Positions 22,390-32,900 of a stretch of 64,000 nt of DNA are shown in pieces (positions within the stretch are counted from its first letter, which is position 1; each line of letters starts with the position of its first letter). The notes below the pieces were generated by a model. That model was not told where the DNA came from. It ran no database searches and worked only from the letters and a program-made list of their open reading frames with translations. Origin of the DNA: Eleginops maclovinus (taxonomy: Eukaryota; Chordata; Actinopteri; Perciformes; Eleginopidae); the NCBI RefSeq assembly GCF_036324505.1, contig NC_086350.1, positions 11,425,032 to 11,489,031 on the forward strand, given 5' to 3'. The translations under genes were made by a program, and so were the position numbers.

Positions 22390-23060
22390 GTGATTATTTC
22401 GTGATTTTCTTTGTAAATATTGTAAGTAGTTTGTATTTGAAAGAACTGAGTTGGGAGGAAGCATGTTTTTTTATTAAAGTAAATGAAAATGAACACATGT
22501 GTTTTGAAGAGTTGTCCTGATTAAATAGAAATTGTGCTTTCGAGTATATGTCCAGCTTTAACTTATTACAGATACATTTGAAATGTTTTACCAGTAACAA
22601 GTCATTGCAGTGTGTCATTGCAACCATTTCTCTGAGGTTACTTACTTAAAAGAGAGCCCTCACTTATTATCTTTGGTCACAATTTTCAAATAAGGTTGCC
22701 CAAAAAAAAACGCCAAATCAAGACCAAATCAAATACCGGTCGGGACCTAATAAGCTTGGTCTACTGTACAATAATAAGAATGAGGACAGAGCACCCTCGG
22801 GAAACTTTGCATGGTGCTGGACTGAAAATAAAAAATACCTTACATTTGACCATTAAAGTAGTCCAGTATCTAACTGCAAATATATGTTTAATGTGAAATC
22901 TTGAAAGATAAAGATGTATAACATTGTGCTATGTTGTACATTTAAGCAGCTACAGTAACGATAGGTGGCGGTAATGGTCAGATGTAGCCTACTGATGAAC
23001 GTGAGCCGTCAGTAAACACCGAGAAGAAGAGCAGGACCAAAACACGGAAGAGCTTTCCGT
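22390..23060. other. intergenic nr2e3 to stoml1
   Basis: AT-rich spacer. Its end (about 22961-23030) has GGTGGCGGTAATG followed by AGTAAACACCGAGAAGAAGA. I recognise this block as similar to a motif block seen repeatedly near fish promoters, but I cannot name a family. No coding sequence is seen. Confidence 0.4.
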
Positions 23061-23064
23061 TAGG

Positions 23065-23072
23065 TATAAATA
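23065..23072 (+). promoter_or_regulatory. TATA-like box of stoml1
   Basis: TATAAATA lies 113-120 bp upstream of the stoml1 ATG, a plausible distance for a short 5' UTR. The area just before it is GC-richer. Motif evidence only. Confidence 0.4.
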
Positions 23073-23184
23073 TAAAGCGTCCATTTAAATAACCAACCAG
23101 GATGTTCGGTTGACAGATGCAGCGGAGGTTGATTATTAGTAGGAAGTTGCTTTAAATAAGAAATAACAGTTGTTTGACTTCATA

Positions 23185-26100
23185 ATGTTCAAAAACTCGT
23201 ACACGCTGCTCTCTCAGAAGGACTGTCCCAAGAATCCGGGCCTGTTTGTGGACCCTGGCCGCTTCACTCAGAGAGGACACTACACAGGCTTCTCTTTTGA
23301 CAACATCCCCAATGTCTCTGAAAATGACTTTACTGGTAGGCAGCTTACTTTACGTATAGAAATGAATTATTGTAAGGTTTGCCATTGGGCTAAAGTCAAA
23401 CAAACCAGCCTCAAATATTTTAATACAATATTAACACTATTTTAATTTATATATTTCATTGTTTAAAAATGAGCGGTTTGCTATTAATGATCAGCAAAGT
23501 GTTATTACTGCGTATTCCATCGTTGTTTTGGTCTCCCTTTACCTTTAACTGTACTGTCCTCAAGGGAAATGTGTCTTCTACCCAGGTGATACAAAATGCA
23601 TATGCACTCTCGTTTAACATGAAGTATAATACATAAAACATTTGTAAAACAAAAGCCAAAACGCCTCACTCTACAACAAATATAACATGCATTAAGTTAA
23701 GGTTCAAAAAAGCTTGCATGAGACATCTTGGTTACTTTTAGAAACCATTACATCCATAAATATAGTTGCTATGATGAGTGAATCCCCAAGGACACTGGAT
23801 ATGAGCACTTCCCATAACTCCCAATTTTCTCACGTTTTAGAAATGTCGCCTTTAACACACAGATTACATTATACAATTTTCCCATTCTGACTGGTTTACT
23901 AAAAAGTACTTCAAAGACTAAGAGTCCTTCTTTTTCTTTAAGATGCCTCCCAAGGATGGCTGTCCTGGATCTGCAACCTAATTGTCATCTTCTTGGTGTA
24001 CATCTTCACCTTTATAACATTTCCTATAACAGGGTGGTTTGTACTGAAGGTAAGTTGAAAGGATCTCTCATCAGGTATACCCTATAATGTCCACTCTCTT
24101 AATAAACAACTGTGATTGTTTTTGTTTGTAGACGGTACCTAACTACCAGAGGATAGTAGCATTTCGTCTGGGTCGAGTTGGTCCTCCAAAGGGCCCTGGT
24201 ATCGTCCTTGTGCTGCCTCTCATTGACCAGTGGCAGAGAGTAGACCTGCGCACTCGTGCTTTCAACATCCCTCCCTGCCAGGTAATCCACTATACTGAGT
24301 TCATAACTAGTTTGTTTACATGCTGTAGTACTGATCGAATTACAGAAAGTCTTTACTAGCCAAACTTAAAAAATAAAAGTAAAGAGTAACATTTATCAGC
24401 ATTGCCTTGAAAAAAATCAATCATAAAAGTTTCACATTACCTTGGAATATATTTTTGAACCATAGTAAGACTGTGGAGTTTGTGCCCAATCACTTTGTTA
24501 AAAGTGCATTAAAAATAATTCACTTTATTGCCAGGAATGACTACAGCAAGCAAAATGTGTCTTAATTTAGTTTTCCCTGCAGGTGGCACTCATGGTGCAC
24601 TGTTGAACGTCTGAAATGGGGAATGTAAACTGATACTCAGAGATGTATAAATTATTAGTATGTGATAGCACATCAGGTTACACTTAAAGATGTAACCTCA
24701 TGCTGCCTGCAATTTATTTCCAAATAATTATTCAAAATGTTATAGTCGTACTTTTCCAGCTTATACTTACAAACAAATAGATACAAACAAAAAAACCTTT
24801 GTATAAAATAAGTTTGTAGGAAAAAGAAAAGAAGAATCCGCACCGGGGTTATGGTAACATTTAGTTTTAAGTTCAATTCATGTGTGTACATTTTGTAATC
24901 TTCACTGCATTTTACCAAAGCTTTTACATTTCAATAAAACTAAAATATCAAGCTCATGTCACAAGTTTCTTATGAGTGCCAAGACTCTCCTTATAAGCAG
25001 GCAGCATTTATCAACAGACAGTATATTCAGCATTACACTGTAAATATTTCATAGTCAGCATCAGCTTTAAAAATTAAGACTCAAAATTCTTTAACCTGTG
25101 AAAAATTGATAAATGACCGCAGCATTCCACTTAAATTTAATTCTGCTACCGTAGGTGATCACTCTGGATGGCGGTGAGTTGTTAGTGGGAGCAGACATCC
25201 AGTTCAGGATCTGGAACCCCGTCATGTCCGTACTCTCAGTCCAGGACCTAAATGCCTCAACCAGGATGACTGCACAGAAGGCTTTGACCTACAGCCTGGC
25301 CAAGAAGACTGTCAGGGAGATTCAAACTCAGAGAGTTAAACACGGAGAATATCTTGTGGTGAGAATACACTGGACCTACTCTGTCTGCTGACTTTTCAGT
25401 GCATCAGGTCAAACTAACATCCTTTATTGTTCTGTACAGATGGACATAAATGAGATGACTCGACCCTGGGGGCTGGAGGTGGACAGGGTTGAGCTTGCTC
25501 TGGGCTCTGTACTCAAAGCACCAGAGCAAGGCTCCTCTGCACCGCTCATCATGCCCCCTGCTATGCCTGGACTGGAAGGTATCACTGGCCCTATTCAGCA
25601 GTTGGCTATGCACTTTTTGGGCCAGAGTGGCATTCAGCAGCCTCAACAAGGTATCAACTCACATGTAAATAACTGTTTCTGTACAACATGTACTCATTCT
25701 GGTGTTGAGTAATACATCTGTTGCTTTTTCTCTTCAGAGGACTGCATAACTTTTACAGATGAGCTCAGCAGTGTAGCTCAGACTGTCAAGGCCACACCAT
25801 GTTCTGTTGAAGAGCTGCTCGACGCTGTCAAGCTCCTGCTCTCTGAGACTTTGGTCCAGGAGGTTGGGGCCTGCTTCCAGTTTGATGTGAACACGGAAGA
25901 TGGTCAACATCATAGTTACTTTGTGGATTTGAGCCAAGGTAGTGGTTTCTATATTACAATTATACAAGCAATCTCCTTGAGATGAGTTCTGTATTTGTGT
26001 AATAATATATTAAGTGTAATAACAAAGTACAGTTTTATTAATATAAAATATTTTGTGTGTGTGTGTGTGTTCTGTAGGCAGCGGTGCAGCTGGAGTAGGG

Positions 26101-26274
26101 TCTTTGTGCAGAGAGCCAGATGTGACACTGAGCATGAGTGACAGCGACCTTCTGGCCATGTTCCAGGGTGGGCTACGACCGTTTACTGCTTACACCAGCG
26201 GCAGACTGAAAATCCAGGGAAACATCGAGACTGCCATGAAGCTGGAAGAACTCATAAAGTTACTTAAGAAATAG
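23185..26274 (+). CDS. stoml1: stomatin-like protein 1 (SPFH plus SCP2 domain)
   Basis: Membrane-associated late-endosomal protein joining a stomatin/SPFH scaffold to an SCP2 sterol-carrier domain; in mammals linked to cholesterol handling and acid-sensing channels. Exons: 23185-23335, 23943-24049, 24132-24281, 25155-25358, 25440-25650, 25738-25938, 26078-26274, joining to 406 residues (human about 398). A tyrosine/leucine element (SYTLLSQ) lies in the N terminus. One hydrophobic hairpin-like segment follows at about 59-80 (NLIVIFLVYIFTFITFP), then the SPFH domain (FRLGRVGPPKGPG, VDLRTRAFNIPPCQ, ATRMTAQ-like STRMTAQKA, WGLEVDRVEL). The C-terminal SCP2 domain (about 290-406) has LSMSDSDLLAMFQGGLRPF and ends in LEELIKLLKK. 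The start is the ATG beginning MFKNSYTLL; no earlier in-frame ATG exists in the exon. In human, STOML1 lies on 15q24.1 near CYP11A1 and CCDC33, matching the neighbours here. Confidence 0.95.
24282..25154. other. stoml1 intron 3
   Basis: The longest stoml1 intron (873 bp) is AT-rich. I see nothing coding or repeat-like in it. Confidence 0.6.
26054..26070 (+). repeat. (TG)n tract at the last stoml1 3' splice site
   Basis: An uninterrupted TG run of about 8 units ends 7 bases before the acceptor AG of the last stoml1 exon, so it occupies the polypyrimidine tract. Length changes here could alter exon use. Confidence 0.85.
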
Positions 26275-26360
26275 TGATTACATTGGCATTCCTATCTTAT
26301 TTATTCAATCTTTAATTGAACCTGTACAGTGCCTGCTTTTCATGTATACATTGATTATGT

Positions 26361-26366
26361 ATTAAA
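26361..26366 (+). terminator. stoml1 polyadenylation signal (variant)
   Basis: ATTAAA, the commonest variant hexamer, lies 86 bp after the stoml1 stop and is followed by a T-rich stretch. Confidence 0.5.
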
Positions 26367-26384
26367 CTGATTTCCTTTTACGGA

Positions 26385-26739
26385 CGTGTCTTTCTTTTTC
26401 ACACTTTAAAAAAACCACAGAAAACTCTTGAAGGTCGTAAGCTCTAGTGTAAGTTGGCGTAGCCTCACAGTTTATACACGGAAGATTGCAGGGGCCATGA
26501 TACAAGGTAAAATATACTAACTAATACAATTAATACAGCTCAACATACCCACACATACTGCATTGAGAGGTATTCTGCTTATGAATCTATTTATCTACTG
26601 TAGAGATTAACTGAGGAGCCTTGATGAGCATAGCAAGGGGGGCCAACTATTTAGACCAGCCTCCTTTTTTTGCAACAGATTTTCCTGGGAGATCCAGAGT
26701 AGTTCCTGAAGGTAGAGTACAGTGAGAATTTATGTTGAC
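26385..26739. promoter_or_regulatory. cyp11a1 promoter interval
   Basis: About 360 bp separate the stoml1 end from the cyp11a1 start. Two imperfect NR5A1 (SF-1)-like half-sites can be seen: TGAAGGTCG at about 26429 and ACAAGGTAA at about 26502. SF-1 is the established activator of CYP11A1. Neither site is a perfect TCAAGGTCA, and no strong TATA box is obvious. Confidence 0.35.
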
Positions 26740-29377
26740 ATGATGGCCAGGTCGAATGTGTGGCGCAGTCCGGTGATGGTGCTGACAGCAGGTGTGCACT
26801 GCAGCAGCAGCAGCAGCAGTTTGCCGACGGTCAGACAGGCGTACTCAGACAGCAGCATTGTCCGGCCTTTCAGTGAGATTCCCGGACTGTGGAAGAATGG
26901 AGTGGCCAACTTGTACAACTTTTGGAAACTGGATGGCTTTAAAAACCTTCACCGTATGATGTTGCAGAACTTCAACACTTTTGGACCCATTTACAGGTAT
27001 GGAAGGCAAAGCAGTTTGCATATATAGAAGATAAGATTACTATACATGACACCATCGTATATCTTAAGTTAACAACAACATAAGCAGGCAAAACTAATGA
27101 GGACAAGTTTGAAATGAACATTTTTGTCTAAATATAAACTTTTATATTCTTGAAAAATAGTTGTCACTGGAAATGTTATCTGAAAACAAAGCTGACTTGT
27201 TTACCCTTCTTTTCTTTTGACTTTCTGTATGCCAGGGAAAAAGTAGGTTATTACGAAAGCGTTAATATCATTAATCCTGAAGATGCTGCTATCCTGTTCA
27301 AAGCGGAGGGCCATTATCCTACCAGACTGAAAGTTGAAGCCTGGACATCATACAGAGACTACAGGAATCGCAAATATGGAGTTTTATTAAAGTAGGTGCT
27401 CTCTTTACCCACTTATACCTGTATGAATTCTGTTTTACCAGTATTTTGAACCAAGGATTTAAAAAATTGCCATAAGATTATGCTTATTAGTTGTTAGTCT
27501 AAGTTATCATCCGATCTTCCCACAGGAATGGAGAAGATTGGAGATCAAACCGTGTGATTCTGAACAAGGAGGTGATTTCCCCAAAGATGCTGGCAAACTT
27601 TGTGCCATTACTGGAAGAAGTGGGTCAGGATTTTGTGGCCAGAGTTCACAAAAAGATAATGCGAACCGGCCAGAACAAATGGACCACTGACCTTTCTCAA
27701 GAGCTCTTTAAATATGCACTGGAGTGTAAGAGTGACTCTTTCTCGACCCATCATACTATAATTTATTTTACTCTCTGTGCAGGCCAGTGCCCATTTATTC
27801 TCACATATTGCTATCTTTGTTTTCTCTGTTTAACACAGCTGTGAGTTCAGTGCTGTATGGGGAGCGTCTGGGCTTGATGCTGGACTACATCGACCCTGAA
27901 GCTCAACATTTCATCGACTGCATCACCCTCATGTTCAAGACTACCTCACCCATGCTGTATATACCTCCTGCTCTGCTGAGGAAAGTTGGAGCGAAGGTAT
28001 GGCGGGACCATGTGGAGGCTTGGGATGGGATCTTCAACCAAGGTAAGACTACCCAGGATTAACATTTCAAACATTGTTTGACTGTCACAAATAGAGTCTT
28101 AGTTCTGTTTTTTAAAAGTCACCTATTCTAGTTTTTGATTTTAATGTACATGTTGCAGTTTGTAATTTCATTTGTTTTCTTTTTTATGTATCAGCGGACC
28201 GCTGCATCCACAACATCTACAGGCAGCTACGTCTGGAAGCTGGCACTCCAAAGAAATACCCAGGAGTCCTGGCTAGCTTGCTCATGCTGGACAAACTCTC
28301 GATTGAAGACATCAAGGCCAGCATCACTGAGCTAATGGCTGGAGGAGTAGATACGGTAAATACCAAATAAGAAAAATCCTGTATTTCCCGAATGTGATAC
28401 ATTTTTGGCTTTCTGCTTGATTCTGTTTGTGTTATTCAGACTTCTATCACGCTGCTGTGGACATTGTATGAACTAGCGAGGCACCCCAACCTCCAGGAGG
28501 AGCTGAGGGCGGAGGTGGCTGCAGCACGGGCTGAAAGCCAGGGAGACATGTTGGAGATGCTGAAGCGGATTCCTTTGGTCAAAGGAGCTTTGAAGGAATC
28601 ACTGAGGTGAATCTAACATTACAGTTACAGACATACAGTACTGTTAATGATAGGCTGCTGTAGAAATGCTAGATGTACATTTTTTAGGGGATAGTTTGAC
28701 TCTTTCAGTTATGTAGTAATTCTTACTAAGTAGATGGCAATTGTGTCTTCCATAAAGTTCCTAATATAGACCCTTACCTTGATCCCTCAGGTTACACCCG
28801 GTTGCAGTGAGTTTGCAAAGATATATATCAGAAGATATCATCATTCAAAACTACCACATCCCAGCAGGGGTAAGAGGCAGTTTCAATTATAAATAATCTA
28901 ATTTTGTTTTTGTGTTTGCGCATCATTATGGCAACTACTAAACTTTTTGTGTTTTATCCTGTTGTGTCTAGACTCTGGTTCAGTTAGGACTGTATGCAAT
29001 GGGAAGAGACGCCAAAGTGTTTCCCCGTCCGGAGCAGTATCAGCCCTCCCGCTGGCTGAGGACAGAGGCGCACTACTTCAGGAGCCTTGGCTTCGGCTTC
29101 GGCCCCCGTCAGTGTTTAGGACGCAGAATAGCTGAGACTGAGATGCAGATCTTCCTCATCCATGTGAGATAAACGGAGAATAAGATGTTTTTCTATATTT
29201 TGTGTGTCATTTACACAGCATATTAACTGTGTTTATTATCTCTGGTCTTTGCAGATGCTTGAGAACTTCAGAGTGGAGAAAGAGCGCCATGTGGAAGTGA
29301 AGAGTACCTTTGAGCTCATTCTCTTACCAGAGAAACCTATAATCTTGACGTTGAAGCCCTTACATATTAATCGGTAA
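26740..29377 (+). CDS. cyp11a1: cholesterol side-chain cleavage enzyme, mitochondrial (P450scc)
   Basis: Inner mitochondrial membrane P450 that converts cholesterol to pregnenolone, the first step of steroid hormone synthesis, with electrons from adrenodoxin. Exons: 26740-26996, 27236-27391, 27526-27725, 27839-28042, 28195-28355, 28440-28606, 28791-28869, 28972-29163, 29255-29377, giving 512 residues (human 521). The N terminus is an Arg/Ser-rich presequence with six Ser in a row, then [13 protein letters not shown]. The I-helix AGGVDT-T spans the exon 5/6 join (about 321-327), the K-helix ExxR is KESLR, and the heme loop is [15 protein letters not shown] with Cys456. All catalytic landmarks are intact. 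Two tandem ATGs (26740 and 26743) are possible starts. Convergent with ccdc33, as CYP11A1 and CCDC33 are neighbours in human. Zebrafish has two cyp11a genes; only one is in this window. Confidence 0.96.
26801..26819 (+). repeat. (AGC)n codon repeat in the cyp11a1 presequence
   Basis: Five AGC codons followed by AGT encode six serines inside the mitochondrial targeting peptide. The tract is a trinucleotide microsatellite and may vary in length between individuals. Confidence 0.85.
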
Positions 29378-29687
29378 CAACAACTTAGAGAGAAATGTTT
29401 TGTGCATGATAAGCCAGACCTTTATCACTCACAATTGTAACAGGCTTCCTAAACCATATATATACTAAATAACCACTGCTAACCTAAGATGTTAATGGAA
29501 AAAGCTAAAAACCATTTACCTCTGTAATTCTATAACTAATGAAACATAACTATATGTACTGTATATTACTCAATGAGATATTTTACCAGTAATTGTAATG
29601 TGTAGTTTCTGTGTTTAAAATATTTCAGACAGATGCTTTATTCCGTGTGCACATGGCAAAAGTATTTTAACATATCAACAAAAGATT

Positions 29688-29693
29688 AATAAA
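29688..29693 (+). terminator. cyp11a1 polyadenylation signal
   Basis: AATAAA lies 311 bp after the cyp11a1 stop. Its expected cleavage point is close to the opposite-strand signals of ccdc33. Confidence 0.6.
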
Positions 29694-29733
29694 ACAATAC
29701 TTTTGATTCAAAATATGTCCTGTAAAATGTCAT

Positions 29734-29739
29734 TTTATT
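29734..29739 (-). terminator. ccdc33 polyadenylation signal
   Basis: TTTATT on the plus strand reads AATAAA on the minus strand, 245-250 bp beyond the ccdc33 stop. A second copy at 29637-29642 would extend the ccdc33 3' UTR across the cyp11a1 tail. Confidence 0.45.
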
Positions 29740-29983
29740 ACTAGTTTATCTAAATATATGAGTTATCTGAAAATATTGGTATTTTGAATATTGAATCAAA
29801 GACATCTGTGAGTGTTTAAGTTTGGTCTGGGTCAACAGATCTTCTTCTGCTTCCTCTGTCTGCTTTGCTCACTCAGTGATTGTGGTACAGATCTCTATTA
29901 GAAGCACAAATGACCCACGTCACATGAAATTAGTCATAAAGCACAGCACAGTATCTTTCAGGTAAAATTGCAGCAAATTGCAC

Positions 29984-32900
29984 TCAACTGACCGAAGGAA
30001 TATTATGAAGAATTGTGGTAGACGTCCGGTCGAAGCCATGCTTGTGCTCGCTCAGTCTGGTCAACATTTCTTGTTTCTCTCTCCCCCATAAATGAGAGTT
30101 CTCCTCCAGCTGTAATACATGCAAACAAAGGCAAATCATCCTCTTAAACATTAACGCAGAGCTGATAAGTGACAGAATACAAATTAAATATTGTATACAT
30201 ATGAGATCGTTTTTGCACCTGAGCCTCCAGTGTTTGAACTCTTGCCTCGGCCCTCACCAGCTTACTTAGTAGACTCAGTCTCTCCTCGACTGGAAGGGCT
30301 TCTTTGGTCTGAAGGGACATGAAACATGACACATTTAAAATACAGTCCTGAAAACACGAGGAAAATCTAAGCTGCCAATCCCCTAAACTTTAATCAGTTG
30401 ACAGTATAACATCATTTTCACATCAGACTGTCTCTGCTGGTCTAATGTGTAGGTGTACCTGTGCCGACTGCTGTTTAATGACTGGGGCAGGCTGCTGGGG
30501 AATCCTGTCCAGCTCTCCTCTGAGACGACTGTTTTCTGCTGCCAGGGCTGACTTTATCTCTTCCTTTCTGTTATCAGTGCCAACTACATAGGAGGAAAAA
30601 ATGTCATTGCTTCTGCAAATATTCTTCTGTGAAAACATGTTATCTCACCACACTGAATCCACCTACCTTTTAGCTTTTTAACCAAAGGCTTTCTGTCACC
30701 ACTCTGTTTACTGTTCTCTCTGAGCTCTAATGCTTTCTCCATCTTCCTTATCACCTGAACATTGGATGGAACAAGTTTATAGTATGCTATACATTTCGAG
30801 CTGTCATAGAAAGAAGCATTCCCTGTTTTGACACAGATTGAAACAGACTGTTCACCATTTCCTGATGTTTCACTGTTGCCTCCAAGCTTGCCATCTTTGC
30901 CAAGCGGCTGGGGTGGTGCTGCAGATCCTCCTGTGGCTGCTGTTGAACTCTCTGAAGCTTTAGTAGCTCCTTCTCCTTGTTGTTCTTCTGCCCAGCACAA
31001 CATATTAAATAACAGAGAGTAAAATAGAATAGAAAAACTATATAAACATGACCTATACAATAACACTAATTACTTAATTTTTTCTTGTGTCACAAGTTTC
31101 TTCTATACCTTGATCAGATCATTCTGCAGTTGTTGGATTCTGTCCCTTTGAGAGGCGGCCTTACTGGTCTCACTAGCCAGCTTAAATTTAAGAGAGGCTA
31201 AAACAAATAGGGGAAGACTCATCATACACAGGAGTATAATAGGAGCATGATGATTCTACACATAAACCATTTATTTGTACATATGTGTACAGGCATAGAA
31301 ATGTTGCTTTATTTTCCTACATTATTTGTTGAAATCAGAAAAGGGACAGCTTATTTTATAGAAGTTGAGACTCAACATCTGCTAATGTATAAAACTTCAT
31401 TTTCAGTGACTTTTCAAATTTAAAATGATTAAGATGTCAGTTCTGAAGCATATGAATAAAAAAACCCATCAATAAAACTTTTGAAAAGTAATGGATTTTC
31501 TGTTTGGTGGGACTTAAATCTGTTTCCTTTGCTTTGCTGCCAGCAGAGAGACCTTCATGAACATCCTTTCATTGAGGGTCGGAAACTGTCCTTCAGCAGA
31601 TAAGGGATGAACTACCCACAAAGCTTATCTGGGTCCATGGCCAAAATGAGCTGCCTTATCACAAAAAGGCACATTCTGCTTGGGAATAGACACTCACAAG
31701 GATTAGTTAGCACACAGCGAGCCACCTTGCAACATCCCTCCTTCATCTGCTAGTGAAATGCCCTGAATCCATCCAATATGAACTGAAGCTTCAACAACTG
31801 CTGAATGGATTATAAACTTTATGACACTAATGAATCAAATTGTTTTTCTACTTTTGATTTCAACCTTAAAGAAACAAATGTTAACTATTGCTTTTGCATG
31901 GTTTTGGTTCAAGCTCAGTTTAACACAGGAAACAGATAAATGTGAATGGTTGGGTTATTCAAACTTTTCTTCTCTGCTGTGGTTACCGATACAATCAGAA
32001 ATCTCAGCCCTGGTCATGACGTGGTGTTTGCCAAGGTCCTGCTGCAGAGACAGAGCAGTGCGGAGATGGCTCTTTTCTGCCTCCAACCTCACCACCTGCG
32101 TCCTCAGCGCTATGATGTCTTCTGCCATCTTACCCATGGCTGAGCGATAGTTTTCCACCTCCTGATGTAAAGATGTCATATGTTAATTAACGTCATTTAA
32201 TACAATACACATATCACTTTCAGGAACAAAAAATGGCACAAGAATTTTCTATATATCTGATGGGACAATTTCATGGTGATGTTTCTATATCACCACCACC
32301 ACTAGATGTCTCTTCAACCCCATTATTAAAGGGGTCGTCCAGTATGTAGACAACAACACCTTTTTCTAGACTAAGAATTTAAAAACATCCCAGCAGCACA
32401 GTATGTACAGTTTATTACAAAGTCTCCCAGAATGATTGTTTTCTGCTGGTTTGGGATAGGTATAGACATGAGAACTGGGACATGACTGGAAGCCAGAAGA
32501 GAGAACATTTTGCCATAGAGTGGGATGCTCTTGTAATCGATTGACTAAGGTTTTGGTACAATGAATACATGACTTGGGCTCCTCAAATCCAAAGGGACAC
32601 CCTATCCTGTGAAGCTTGTTTGTCATGGGGGCTTTAGGCAGGGTTTTTGGATAAATCCTAGTCGTGCATTCATGGAGCATCTTGTGTGAAAGCCCATTTG
32701 CTGAACAGAAGAGGAAAAACTCATGCCAAATTCATGAGGGTATTTCAGGAAAACAGACACAAAAACAAGACTGAATAAATAAAATCTTGAGCCTTTTTGT
32801 TTGTTTTGTTTACATGTTTTTGCCCTTCTTTCCCTTTGAAGACATACTGTATGCCATTCCTGTTGGCTTTATGTTGCTGCAGAGCCCTATTATCAAGACA

